A stretch of DNA of 64,000 nt, taken from NCBI GenBank assembly GCA_024663395.1, contig JANFAH010000048.1, positions 310,001-374,000 of the forward strand. The letters are read 5' to 3'. The position numbers were made by a program, and so were the translations under genes. Shown piece by piece: positions 34,005-45,611 of the stretch. Origin of the DNA: Pisolithus tinctorius. Taxonomy: Eukaryota > Basidiomycota > Agaricomycetes > Boletales > Pisolithaceae. Below the pieces are notes generated by a model. The model was given only the letters and a program-made list of their open reading frames with translations. It had not been told where the DNA came from and did not search any database. Each line of letters starts with the position of its first letter. The stretch's first letter is position 1.

Positions 34005-35933
34005 ATGTCTGATGAACGAGTGATCGTGTAAGTGTACCAGCTCCGCATCTTAGGCTTCATCTATGGAGACTGAACTTTGAAACAGCATTATGGGCCCCAC
34101 AGGAACGGGGAAATCCTCAGTAGGACCTACCACATTCTAATAGCGATGCAGTTGAGGCTGACTGCAATCTTGATATTTTTAGTTTGTCCGCAACGCGGTC
34201 CCGCCAGAATTGTCCAGTAATATCCATGTTGGACATAGCCTCGAGTCTGAAACGAGTAAAATTCAACCCATCCAGTGGGTAAACAACGATGGTGTCAAAA
34301 TCAAGCTGGTGGACACTCCTGGTTTCGATGATTCCCGTGAAGGACTGACTGATACTGATGTCCTCAAAATGATTGCGACTTTCCTGGAGAAAGAGTAAGT
34401 TTAATATCTTTCAGAGCCGTCCACTCACGGACACCCTATAATTTTTGTTTTAGGTATCGGGGAACTATGTCAAGAGTTACTGGTCTGATTTATGTGCACC
34501 GGATCGTTGACACTCGCATGGGAGGCAAGTCGCAAAATAATCTTAGAATGTTCCACAAACTTTGTGGCGAGGATTCACTGAAGAACGTTTCCATCATCAC
34601 GACGATGTGGGACAAAGTCACACCGGAAGAGGGACAACAACGCGAGCAAGAATTGCGATCGGGGCATAATCTTTTCAAGCCGCTACTGGACAAGGGTGCT
34701 GTATTGGAACGTTATGATGGAACACCACAATCTGCATCGAATATCATCGATTACCTTCTACGCAAGGAATCCACAACCGTTCAAATTGTTCGCGAGCTTG
34801 TAGAAGAGCAGAAGCCTCTGGAGGAGACCGCAGCGGGTGCTGAGCTTCGCGGCGTTATCAATGCGCTTTTGGAGAAGCACAAAAAGGAAATATGTGAATT
34901 GCAAGAAAAGATGATGCGTGAAATGGCGGAGATGAGGAGAGAGATGATGGTGGAGAAGAGTAAAGCAGAGATGGAGGTCGCACGGTTGCGCAAGCAGCTT
35001 GACGATCTGAAACGGGGTGTGGTGGAGTAAGTATTCACATGTTTGTATGCTCGTAAGGCTATTAACCTCACTTCGGTGATAGTGCCCCTCCAGAATATGA
35101 TTCGGTGCAGCCAGAGGATGCCAGGAATGATAGACGTCCTTCGCCCGAACCGGAGAATGGCAACTCTCTTTGCCCACCGCCTCAACGTGGAAGTATCGCT
35201 CAGTGTGCCACCCTCCTAAAGCAGGTCAAGTATAAGAAAGCTTCTAATGTTTCAACGTACCTCAACCCTCGGATCCTAACCTTCGCCCACGAATTAGAAA
35301 GCAGTGTTAAATTCGTGCAGCAACGGCGGTCTGCATTGCAATTAACTTTGGACTCCGGCAACATCCAGCACCTGCAACGAAGTATGAAAGATTTTCCTGA
35401 TCTTCCCGTGCAGGCCCAAAATGTCTGGGCAGAGGCACGGGAAAGCATGGAGTTTGTAAGCCACTTACAATTTACGCATGAAGCGATTGACCTTTTTTTT
35501 TTTGCAGGCTATCGGCGACGTTGTTCACAATCTGCGTAAGCCTAAGTTTCGGGCCTTTAATGGAAATGCGAAAAAGCTTCATGGTGAGTTATATCCATGT
35601 CAATCTGGGCGTTCATGACATGAAGACAGAGTTCGCGTGCGGAGCTGTTGAGACTATGAGAGCAATTGCCCGTGACATGGAAGTTGTCGAAGACTGGTGG
35701 ACCCCAATCATCCACGACAATAGGGAGTTGGAAGATGCAATTGACCGCATGAGAACAAGGACGGAATTGGATAACAATGTCAGGGCCCTGTTGAGACGCA
35801 CCCTGCTACCTCTAAGGCTGTACTGTAACGCGGTGAGTACGAACAATTACGGGAAAGCGGGATACAATCTGACGGATCACCATAGTATGCAAAGTCTGCG
35901 GACGAACTGCGTACTGCAGCTAAATGGATATAG
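34005..35933 (+). CDS. GIMAP-like GTPase with coiled coil and C-terminal helical domain (paralog B)
   Basis: Eight exons (34005-34027, 34086-34119, 34183-34394, 34454-35026, 35083-35455, 35508-35583, 35630-35832, 35886-35933) join in frame to 513 residues. G1 is VIVIMGPTGTGKSS, G3 is KLVDTPGFDDSREGLTDTDV, and the G4 region is IITTMWDKVTPEEGQQREQE. A long coiled coil (about residues 220-280) contains KEICELQEKMMREMAEMRRE. After a short polar linker come the helical elements RILTFAHELESSVKFVQQRR, AIARDMEVVEDWWTPIIHD, LLPLRLYCNAYAKSADELRT and AAKWI at the end. Paralog A shares the order, intron phases and the motifs EWWTSI/DWWTPI and YCGAYQN/YCNAYAK. The N-terminal half is a typical membrane-associated GTPase; the C-terminal domain is not one I can name. 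Confidence 0.82.
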
Positions 35934-37754
35934 CCGGCACACTTCATGGCGTGCATACCTGCACTAATCACCCCGACTGTTCAGGTTATATCCAAGTATT
36001 TACTATCACTTCCACTCAACAATAGTCTGTATTCGTATACTTGCATTGCCTACATTAATACTATCTTGTATCTGCCTGGCTTCGTTCTCCTTACTGACCA
36101 TAGCGGGTCTATGTATACTGTTTTGCCTAGTTGTAGTGTCGTGGAGCCATCGAACTGCAGGTCAAACAACTATCGTTGAAATGTTCGTCAGTGATATCAG
36201 TAATACACTATTCCTGGACGCCGTTAGGCCCAGGTCTGTAAACTCTTTGTCGTTCACGATCATACCGAACCGTTAACTCCGGTCACGTGCAGGGGGGGCT
36301 GGGGAGAATTGGAATGTTGGGGTTTAACGTTTAGTATTCATCATGTTTCGGAACGTCATGCAAACTGCTTGCAGGCATATTTGAGGCATATTATCCAACA
36401 TGTCATGGACAGTGGTGTGCGTTTTGCGCGTACCCTAGCCTCACCCTGCATCACCGTTCTGTGATCAATACCGCAAGGCTACGTCAACGCACATTCTCTC
36501 CTACCAGTGTTCAGGCGCTCCTAATGGCGCGGCTTTCGCTTCATCTCCTGCGAAGAAACAAACCACCCGCACTTCGCTTGCAGGACCAAAATCCGATCTC
36601 TGAATGATCCAGGTTGGCTATCTCTCGACTTCGAAATGGTTCCTCATCGTAGCACAGCACCCACTGCCACCTGTTATCGCTTGGCTATCGTCAACGCCGT
36701 ATGGACGACACTCGGAGGGCAGGTCTGCGGCTCAACTTCATTATGCGTCCAGCCGATCCTCCACATCATTGAAGACTGCTTGTGTGTTGCTCACTGACCA
36801 TACCTGCAATAACTCACCATGCAACAGTTACGTCATCTACCACCCTATATAATCCACCCCGCCGGACAATAGCCTACGAACGTTTGCCACTCTCGCCCAG
36901 ACATTTATCAACGAAAATAGACATTCGATAACAGCCCCCTTAGAAATACAATATCTACGTACACTGGTGAAAGTTCAGATCTTTGAACATAAGGCGCTTC
37001 CTCCTGTGGCGTCCAGATAAAGTTTGACTTGGGTACGACTTGACGAAAATGGGAAGCAAGCATAATCGAAAGTGCTAAGGTCAGTCGAGCCGGTAGTCTA
37101 GGATGATACATGTACCTGTTACTTCAGGGGTAGTGAACTCGACCATCTAGACTTGCGGCGCTATCCACATTACTGTCTTATGAACCGGTGACCAGTATCC
37201 GGCAAACCTACCTGCTGTAGGTACATATGCTTGGAAGCACTCTGCAGTATGTACACAGTACACGCTACCAATGCACGTAGGTCCACAGGCGTCCAGGGGC
37301 GCCCGGAGGGCTTTGGTATTACGATATGTTCCCTTTATCAAGGGCCTATGTAAACTACCTGGTGTTCGGTAACAATCCGAATTACGTTGGAGCAGGGCCC
37401 TGCAGCATAGTGGTGGTAGCACATTTCATTTCATTACGCCTTGCAGGTGACGGAAGCTTGCCGCATTGCTGAGACCTGAAGGCATGGTTCCATAGATTCC
37501 TTGAGCACTGGTTTCTGCGAGGTGGGGTGTTTATCTGTGCGCTAAGCCCTCGCCACTGGGGAAACTCGCAGCTCGCGGCGCCGATCGTGCATTGATTAGT
37601 CCCGGACTCCGGATCCCCAGCTGCAACTTGCAAATGTCTCTGGCTTTCTCTTCTGGGCCAGCTAGGAACCGCTTTCACGTGGATCATGGTTCAACGAAAC
37701 TCGAGCTGCGTGTGGTTTGTTCCGCCTAGTGCCACGTGGCGGATGTCAATCAAT
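35934..37754. other. Gene-poor stretch
   Basis: No gene is supported. Scattered short frames have no domains, and the stretch ends at the 98-bp tandem array. Confidence 0.4.
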
Positions 37755-38050
37755 AATCAATAAGTTTAACGGCGAATGGTCACGTGTGAGGTGGGGGGGA
37801 CTGTGCGCGACGGCCGATCGCCGATAGTCGATGCGTAGTTCGCGTAGTTCGCAATCAATAAGTTTAACGGCGAATGGTCACGTGTGAGGTGGGGGGGACT
37901 GTGCGCGACGGCCGATCGCCGATAGTCGATGCGTAGTTCGCGTAGTTCGCAATCAATAAGTTTAACGGCGAATGGTCACGTGTGAGGTGGGGGGGACTGT
38001 GCGCGACGGCCGATCGCCGATAGTCGATGCGTAGTTCGCGTAGTTCGCAA
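37755..38050. repeat. Three tandem copies of a 98-bp unit
   Basis: Units start at 37,755, 37,853 and 37,951 with AATCAATAAGTTTAACGGCG and appear identical. Each contains CACGTG, a G8 run, the near-palindrome CGGCCGATCGCCG and GTAGTTCGCGTAGTTCG. A partial repeat of the unit start (CAATCAAT) precedes the first copy. Identity among copies implies recent amplification. Confidence 0.95.
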
Positions 38051-38197
38051 TTCTCGCTACCGTCGCTAATGCCACGTGTTTTTCCTTTTTTGTATGACAA
38101 AAACCATGTGCCGCTTTTCCCACAGTTGTCAAATACTGAGTTCTCAATCATTTCAAACTCCTGCAGAGAAATTCAAACTCCGCCAGAAATCGCGATG

Positions 38198-39767
38198 ATG
38201 GCCTTTTCTGTTGACACTACCTATAGGCAACTACAGGCTGTCAGTACTATAGAATACTAAGTGCTTACCATCAATCTACTGAGGGAATAGTCAAGAAATT
38301 GTACCACTGAAGCAACCATTTTCCTACTGTTACACTACACAATCTGAGTGTACATCTTTCCCCTGCAGCCCTGTCATCAGCCTATCAATGAACAGGTCAC
38401 ATTGGGCCACACCAAGCCTGCACTGTGTGATGTTTTGATCTAATCACTCAGATAATAACAGCATTTTGCACACATTTTGGACTGATCTTTGCATGTTGTG
38501 GCAAGATCTCATCTCTCCCTTCATGGATACAGGTTTTCCCCTCCATTTAAGTGCACTTTTGGGTGTGATAACTGGATTTTCCAACTGATAAGGGCTGCTA
38601 CAGGTGATTTGTCCACATTGTCCCCTGATCCTTGGCAGTTTTGGTGTGATCTCTCCTCTCCAATCATAGATGCAAGCTGTTCCACTGCATTTGAACACAT
38701 TTTTGGATGTTTTTCAACTGATCAAGAGGAGGCTGGCTGAAGGTGGTGGGATTTGGGTTCACACAGGGTGTTATGCTCTGATGCACTGGCTTCATCAAAT
38801 GGACTAGGCACAAATGGATGGAGGGACACACTATGGGCCAAACTTATTGTAACCCCTATGGCTCCCCTACTGATCCTGACCTTGATAGATTCCTGCCATT
38901 AGGAGTATACACCCAATGCAAGGAAATGAGAAGAGTGGATATATTTCATGGGGAATTGCAAGGTAGCAAAAAACTAAGGCTACAGAGTATTGTACCTCTA
39001 ACTATATATCCCCTGAGGAGGGTGCACAATAACTCTGTAAATAGTCAATTGCTGTGGACAGTAAGTGATGAAATAGAAATGAGTCAGTATGACTTAGTGG
39101 AAAGGGGGTCAAGGCCCAAACCAGCTGCATAATCAGACATGTGCAGCAAGGGGGCAGAGTCATGATGGATGTGAAACAAATCAAATATACTATACAGTGG
39201 TAAAGGGGAAATGAGACAAGGGAATTGTACAAGAAAGCAATCAAAGCACAGCAATGATGTTGTGGAGTCTCTTCTAGACCAACCTCCCCTTCCACAGATG
39301 CTGTATGACCCAGACCACAGCCCAAATGGTGGTAACAGCAATGGCAATGGCCTGGAAGACCAAACACATGAATATGTATGTGTCATGTGACCAGAAATGG
39401 TAAGGGGGCAGCTTGAGGCATAACACAGGGGGGTAATGTAAAGGATATCTCATAGACCAACAAGGGACTGGAGTGGAAAATAAATATCTTGGTGAGGATT
39501 TCTATTGTCAAGTGGAATTTGTGGCATCAATGTAATCAATGTAATTGGTTGTGATGAAGATAGTACTGATAGTTAGGGGTTACAAGCAGGGTGCTATGTA
39601 GCAGGGTCAAGACCAGTTCCTCTTGATCTGGGGGAGGTGATGTAAGTCAAAGGTTACCAATGGGGTATGGTCATCTAGGGGGTGTGATGGGGAAGTCCTG
39701 GACAACCCTCCTTGCTGGGGGTAGCCAGACAACCCTCTTCCCCAGAGGTAGCCAAACACCCCCCTGC
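38198..39767. other. CpG-free segment, probably a decayed mobile element
   Basis: Read line by line, this stretch of about 1,570 bp contains no CG dinucleotide, while both flanks are rich in it. TG and CA are abundant, as expected after methylcytosine deamination. A degenerate direct repeat of about 105 bp lies near 38,500-38,715 (TCTCATCTCTCCCTTCATGG against TCTCTCCTCTCCAATCATAG). A 104-codon open frame (38,818-39,132) has no recognised domain. The right end holds 27-bp repeats. Nothing identifies the element class. Confidence 0.6.
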
Positions 39768-39777
39768 CGGTGGTAGT
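39701..39777. repeat. Degenerate 27-bp tandem repeat
   Basis: Three units start GACAACCCTCCTTGCTGG (39,701), GACAACCCTCTTCCCCAG (39,728) and AACACCCCCCTGCCGG (39,755). The first two end GGTAGCCA; the third is partial. They close the CpG-free segment. Confidence 0.7.
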
Positions 39778-39781
39778 GGGA

Positions 39782-39812
39782 GGCTGCGAAGCAGCCGCGA
39801 GCCGAAGGCTCG
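39782..39812. repeat. Two adjacent short hairpins with GAA loops
   Basis: GGCTGC-GAA-GCAGCC (39,782-39,796) and CGAGCC-GAA-GGCTCG (39,798-39,812) are perfect 6-bp stems with identical three-base loops separated by one base. They sit at the edge of the CpG-free segment. The next 320 bases up to the NLR stop codon hold nothing else I recognise. Confidence 0.85.
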
Positions 39813-40133
39813 TGAAAATTATTAACGGCTTGCGTGTCTGGAAAGCCACGTTGCGTCCAAGAACCGCACGATGCAGTACAGATTACCCCATTTTCCAATT
39901 CGGACCAGCTGCTGTCCGTGAGGCACGCAGGCATGAACTAAACCCTTGGACCCGCATCAGAACGTTCCAGTGAGGGTTGCCATGAGGGGTCGACGTTGCC
40001 ATCGGCGCTTGTTTGCGGTGACCTGGTGCTTGCTTAGAGGGAACATTTGAACATTGTCGGGAACACTACGATACATGGCGATCACTACTAAGTACATTAG
40101 GACATCGACTAAACGGACCCATGGCAGCCTGCG

Positions 40134-43100
40134 CTAAGCACGAACGTGCTCAGCGCCAGTGAGCTCAGCACCGTGATCAAGCAGGTAATTGACAACTTTC
40201 TCGTATCCGCGCTGATTAGCAAGCTCAATTGGCGTAAAACCTGCGTCGTCTGGGAGCATGTAATCGCACCCACATTCAACAAACATTCGTACAATGTCTT
40301 GGAGCTGTCGCACGGTAAGAAAGTCCCGTCTGCCCAGTCGCAATAGGTGGTGTAGTGGAGTTTGACCGTTCTCGTCGCGTGCGAACACGTTAGGTTGTTC
40401 GAGCGTTCTGGCACGTCGCGCAAGAGCGCTTAACATGTCGACTAGTGGGTTATCGAAATGGATGAGAAGAGAAGCAAAGCAGGACCGATGTCCCACTAAC
40501 TTTTCCGGATGACTGAGAACACTAGAAATAATGTCATTCGGGAGACGTGCCCCAGCATCCAGCAGAAACTGGACTGCATGGATACTTCGAAGGACAGCGT
40601 AGTGAAGGGGAGTTTTGCCTTCTGAATTTCTTGCGTTTACGTCACAACCTGCATCAACTAGCATTCGTGCCATCTCTATCGCGTCTTCGTGTCCTGGCCA
40701 GGTCGAGTGGAAAAGTGTGTGCAGAGCCGTATCCCCGGTGATCGAAGCTGCCAGCGCATTCGCACGACGCTCGAGGACTAGATGAAAGCATGCCAGTCCC
40801 TGGGTATGAAGGATGATGTCATGTGGCATTTGCGTGGAATCGTGCTCCAGCAAGAACAACACGACCGATGTAAGTCCACGAGAGCAAGCGAGGTGCATAG
40901 GCGTCTTCCCATGAAAGTTAGGAACAGAAGTAGGACAGCCAGCTTCAACGAGAAGCTGTGTTAACTTGAAGCAGGTATCCTCTTGAAGCGCTGACGCACT
41001 GAGACATCTGTGCAAAACTGAGTGTCCACTGTTGTCCACGGATGTAACGTTTGCTCCTCGTGCCAAAATATGACGTATTACAGAAGCAAATCCTGAGGAA
41101 GCCGCAAGATGTAGGGGAGTCTCTCCGAGCGAATTCGCCAGGTCTATAGGGCAGCCCGCCTCGACAAGAAGCTGTGCCGTTTGCAAGCAGGCGTCCTCAT
41201 TGTACCGAGAAGCGGTTGTGAGACACCAGTGCAACGCAGAATTGCCAACGATATCAACTAATGTCACGTCTGCTACCCATGCCATGAGAAGACGTATGAC
41301 CGAGGGAAACATCCGACCGGCCGCGAGATGCACTGGTGTCTCACCCTTCGAATTTCGCACATCAGTGGGGCAGCCTGCTTCAAGCAGAACTTGTACGACT
41401 TCCACGGTTTCCCCGAGGCCCTGAGCGTGAAGGCATTTGTGCAACGCAGATGCTCCGTCCCCATCAAGGCTCATGGGATCTGCCCCCCTTCCTAGCAAGA
41501 ACTCGACCACTGAGAAAAACCGACGACGAGCTGCAAGATGTAGTGGCGTCTCATTATATGAATCCTGCGTGTCGATAGGACAACCTGCTTCCACCAGAAC
41601 TTCCACTATACCTAGGACTTCAAGTTGATCGTCACGGTCCAGGCATTTGTGTAAGGCACATGCTCCCCAGTTGTCGAGAGTAGCAGGATCTGCATCCAGT
41701 CCCAGAAGCAGACGAATCTGTGAGGCAGTCCCGGAGCGAGCGACAAGATGGAGCAATGTCTCGCCAGCTGAATTACGCAAGTCGACAGGGAAGCCCGCTT
41801 GGACCAATAGCCATGCGGTTTCAAAGCGATCTTCTTGCCAACCGTCAGAAGATAGGAAGCACTTGTGCAACACTGAGCGGCCGTTTTTATCAAGGTGCAT
41901 GACAGTCGCCTGAAATTCCAGAAGGAGGCGTGTGGCCAGCTTAAATCCGCGGGAAGCGGCGAGATGCAAAGGTGTCTCTCCTTCCGAGTCCTGAATATCT
42001 GCCGAGGCCCCTGCTTCAAGTAGAAGTAGCAATAGTTCCTTCCGAGATTTTCCGAAGCCATGTGTTTGAAGGCACTTGTGCAGCACAGAAACTCCGTGGT
42101 TGTCAGTGTAAGAGATATCTGCGCCTCGATCCAAGAGAAAACGGGTCACCGCAGTAAACCCAGAGTAAGCTGCAATATGCAGAGGTGTCTGCCCTTCCCA
42201 ATCTTGTACGTCAACAGGGCAACCTGCTTCAACAAGAAGTAATATTACTTCCAAGCAGACTTCCTCTCTGTCACATGCAAGTATGCATTTGTGCAACGTG
42301 GATTGTCCCCATTCATCCAGATAAGCAGCATCCGCGCCACGCCCAAGGAGAATATGGATGAGTGAGAAGGACCAGTGGTCATGACAACATATGCGATGGA
42401 TGATATCCTCTCGTACGATCGGCATCAGGGAACATAGACTTTCTACGAAGGGCAGCGTGAGCTGCCCATTTGCAGAGAGAGCGAAGGACACGGGATCAAA
42501 TTCTTCGAAGGTGACAGAACCATCCTTGAACGATGCAGATGGCCACACCAGATCCTGTCCCCTCCTCATTAATTCTTGCACTACGTCAAGTCTTTCGCCC
42601 TGAATTGCATACTTCAGTGGATTGCCAACTCCAGTACCATTGATGACGTGGGGACGGAGGTCCAGATAGTGGTTGACGAGCCAGGGCGACCCGAAGTGGA
42701 GTATGATAGACGAAACGGAATCGGGGCTATCGAATAGCGCATTGAAGGAATTATCAGATAATGTCCGTGCCAACGCTTTGAGCTTGTCGAACTTCTGTGG
42801 GTAATTCATGACGTTCTTCTGAAACATGTCCAGATAACACAGCAATCGGTCGTCGTCGTCGCTAGAGATACATCGGATGTGCTGCAGCCCACTGGTGACG
42901 CAGTAACTGATTAACCTTTGCCACTCCGGGAGAGACGGAAGACGATTGCAAACGTCATTGACAAGGATATAAGTAATCGACGACAAGGCGAGCTGTTGGT
43001 GTGCGACTGCTGGTAAAATGTAGAATTCCTGTAAGTCAAGACGGACAGTTGGTTGGTTGGTCAGATATTCCTGAAACAAATGTAGTTGAATATGTTCCAC

Positions 43101-45037
43101 CTCAGCAATGTAATTACTTACCTTCACGCTAAAGTGAGACAAGGACAGTATCCTTGTCTTTTCGTCCAAGCTCACAAGGCTACTGCAAGCCTTGAGGAGG
43201 CAATCCTCATCTATCACACCCGCCTCGTCGTCTATGGTAGGCTTCCCAATCTCAATCTTTACGGCCTCCATGACTGCTTGGATGTGCAAAGGCCGCAGGG
43301 AAACAACAAGCCAGTAAAGAACCCGCAGAACGACACGCTTCCAAAAAGGCTTCTCGTTAATCGCAGAGAGTATTCTGTAATACGTTTCGTTGAGGTCTTC
43401 GGGAAGTGTATTAAGAACGTGATTGATTTCTCCTGTCCCTATGCATTTTTCCAGCCTGTCGAGTTGGCATTGCGCCCACCGAAACCTACGTACAATGCAT
43501 CAAATGTCGAGTTTGCGAGCATCATGTATATGACTTACATGCCATCCGACTTCTCAACTAAGCGTTCCAGTATTTTTGTACGAACTCTGTCCGGCAAACA
43601 TCTGAGAGTGCGCCGACAACCAAGCTCTTCAACGACCAGAGCATGCAAGTCGTCGCGCCGAGTTCGCCATTTCTCTTCAAGGGAAATCGTAGCTGAGAAA
43701 AAGAACGCATCTTTATACATCTCTTCATATGCTTTTCGAACCTGAGGTTCATCTCTGCTCGTCAAGAAAAACGAAAGATGCCCAGTATTCATCCGAGATA
43801 TGATTGTGAGTAATTCCCTCCCGCATGCGCCCTCACATTCGTCAAGGGCATCAAGTACAACAATTGGCCGTTCGTGAAGCCTAGAGGACCTTAGCAGCCA
43901 GTCAAGGAGAATGGCGTGATCGCTAGGCAGAGGAAACCCGCGTGACTGACGCTCTTGAACATCCGGGAACAAGGGCAGCCAATTCTTGTCAGACTGACGA
44001 AAGAATTGAGCGACCAACGAACGAAGAATGTCTGTAACTTGGACATCCCCCGCCGTTTGGTAGTCACAATAGAAGTATCCCAGTGTACAGTTTCTTTTCT
44101 CGAGTCCATCTATGACAGCGGAGCTATTTACCGAAATTCCAGATCAATCACGTGACTGTGATCCTTGGCTGAAGGGAGAGTCAGCTCACGATATGACTGT
44201 CTTCCCCGCTCCAGCTAACGACGTGCATAAATAGGAAAGCCATCGGACGAGGTATGTGGAAACACCGTACGTTTTCCGTACATCCAGAGCAAACCGCCTC
44301 CCCTCGATTCATACCAACGGGTAAAACACTCATCCCGAAATAACCACGTGCACGTGGACCCTTGGCGCTTCCTCCGAGTCAATGCATGTTTTTCTGAGCA
44401 ATCGATGCATTGAAGCCACTCTAGAACCTTAGACTGACATACATCTGCGAATTAAAATATGACAATATGTACAAAAACTATGAAGGTGTCATAATTACCT
44501 CGTTCAGTATCTTCCCTCTGGGTTACCAGGTCATGCAAGGACAAGACACGATCACTGACAGTGGTCAGCCAACCAATTGCTGAGCACCGACAACGTTACG
44601 CACAGTGTTGCAGCTTGAAGCAATAGAGACATATCGCCTTTAGAGCGTTGGAGGGTAGTCAACCACTTCTGCAGTTCTTTCTCTTTCTCTGGCCACAGAA
44701 ACCTGGAATGCCAGGATTTATGCGTAGTTTCCAATTGATGGACTAGGTCTCGCGAAATCTTGTCGCAATTTTCGAGTGAATCCCTTACAGGCACTATAGC
44801 AGGAAGGTGGTGTTTGACGGTACCTAAGTCTTGCCTGTGGGTCACAACAGACAGCTGAGTCTGCACAGCGGTCAACACCATCCGAAACGACTGAACCTCC
44901 TCTAGTACTTTGTGACGGGATTGCTCGGCTTTCATCATAGACAGCGCAAAAGAGCTAAGAGTAAGCAATATGCGATGTGCCCCATCGGCACTGGCTTGCA
45001 AGGTCGCCAAAGCCGAAAGGATCGTCAGAGGATCCAT
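40134..45037 (-). CDS. NLR-type receptor: HeLo-like domain, NACHT, ankyrin repeats
   Basis: Seven exons (45037-44595, 44554-44499, 44444-44271, 44214-44190, 44123-43539, 43485-43122, 43070-40134) give 1,527 residues in frame. The N-terminal helical domain (MDPLTILSALATLQASADGA, to about 165) has the fungal HeLo-like/STAND N-domain pattern, a predicted death effector. The NACHT ATPase follows: LLWMYGKPGAGKTVISSAV (Walker A), LGYFYCDYQ, IVVLDALDECEG (Walker B), FFLTSRDEPQVRKAYEE and SDGMFRWAQCQLDRLEK. The winged-helix-like region includes LPEDLNETYYRILSAI and HFSVKEYL. About 17 ankyrin repeats end the protein, many in two-repeat units (LHKC...EAGCP then TPLHLAA...RGAD). By analogy with fungal STAND receptors, ankyrins sense, NACHT oligomerises and the N-domain acts. 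All nucleotide-binding motifs are intact. Confidence 0.92.
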
Positions 45038-45611
45038 GAAGACGTTACCTCCTGAGGCAGCTTGGAAGATGCGATGTCAAGGCTGTTCGATGAGTATTAA
45101 ATTAAGCCGATGGCAAGCGTCGACCACCTTGAGTGCCGGTGTGGAGCAATCCTTCAAATTCAAATTGATCATGGAGTAGGTTTTCAGGGCCCGGCAGAAT
45201 GCTGGCAGGCCCTGGGGCTTACCAGGCAAGAGGCACATAGTAAATGAAATGCGATAAAGCAAATTTGGCCGGCCGCAGGCTGTACTGTAGGACCTCGTGT
45301 TGTTGAAGCGCCCAACACAATTGTCTTCCTTGCCTCGCGTCGACGGCGTGTTTGATGCCCGCGATAGAAGCGAGAACACCCAAAGAATGGCGACTGCATC
45401 GGCAACAGGTTCACATAAAGAGATAAGGGACTTAACGATTCATACATTTCGCACCAAATTCTGCAGTTAGGGGCCCGTCGGAAGTCCCCTTGTGCAGTTC
45501 CTATTAACAGCATGTATAATCCCTAACACGTAAAAAATCCATGATACGTCAACGTAACGAATTGGAATTAGCGGGAAGCCGTTGACCTATCGTCTGGACC
45601 CGAGTATAAAA
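45038..45611. other. Region upstream of the NLR gene
   Basis: NLR promoter and 3' flank of the next GTPase. Minus-strand frames at 45077-45513 have no domain. No other feature is seen. Confidence 0.4.

Noticed and set aside
37755..38050. CRISPR-like array
   Set aside because: Units are identical along their full 98 bp with no variable spacers; this is a plain tandem repeat in a eukaryote.
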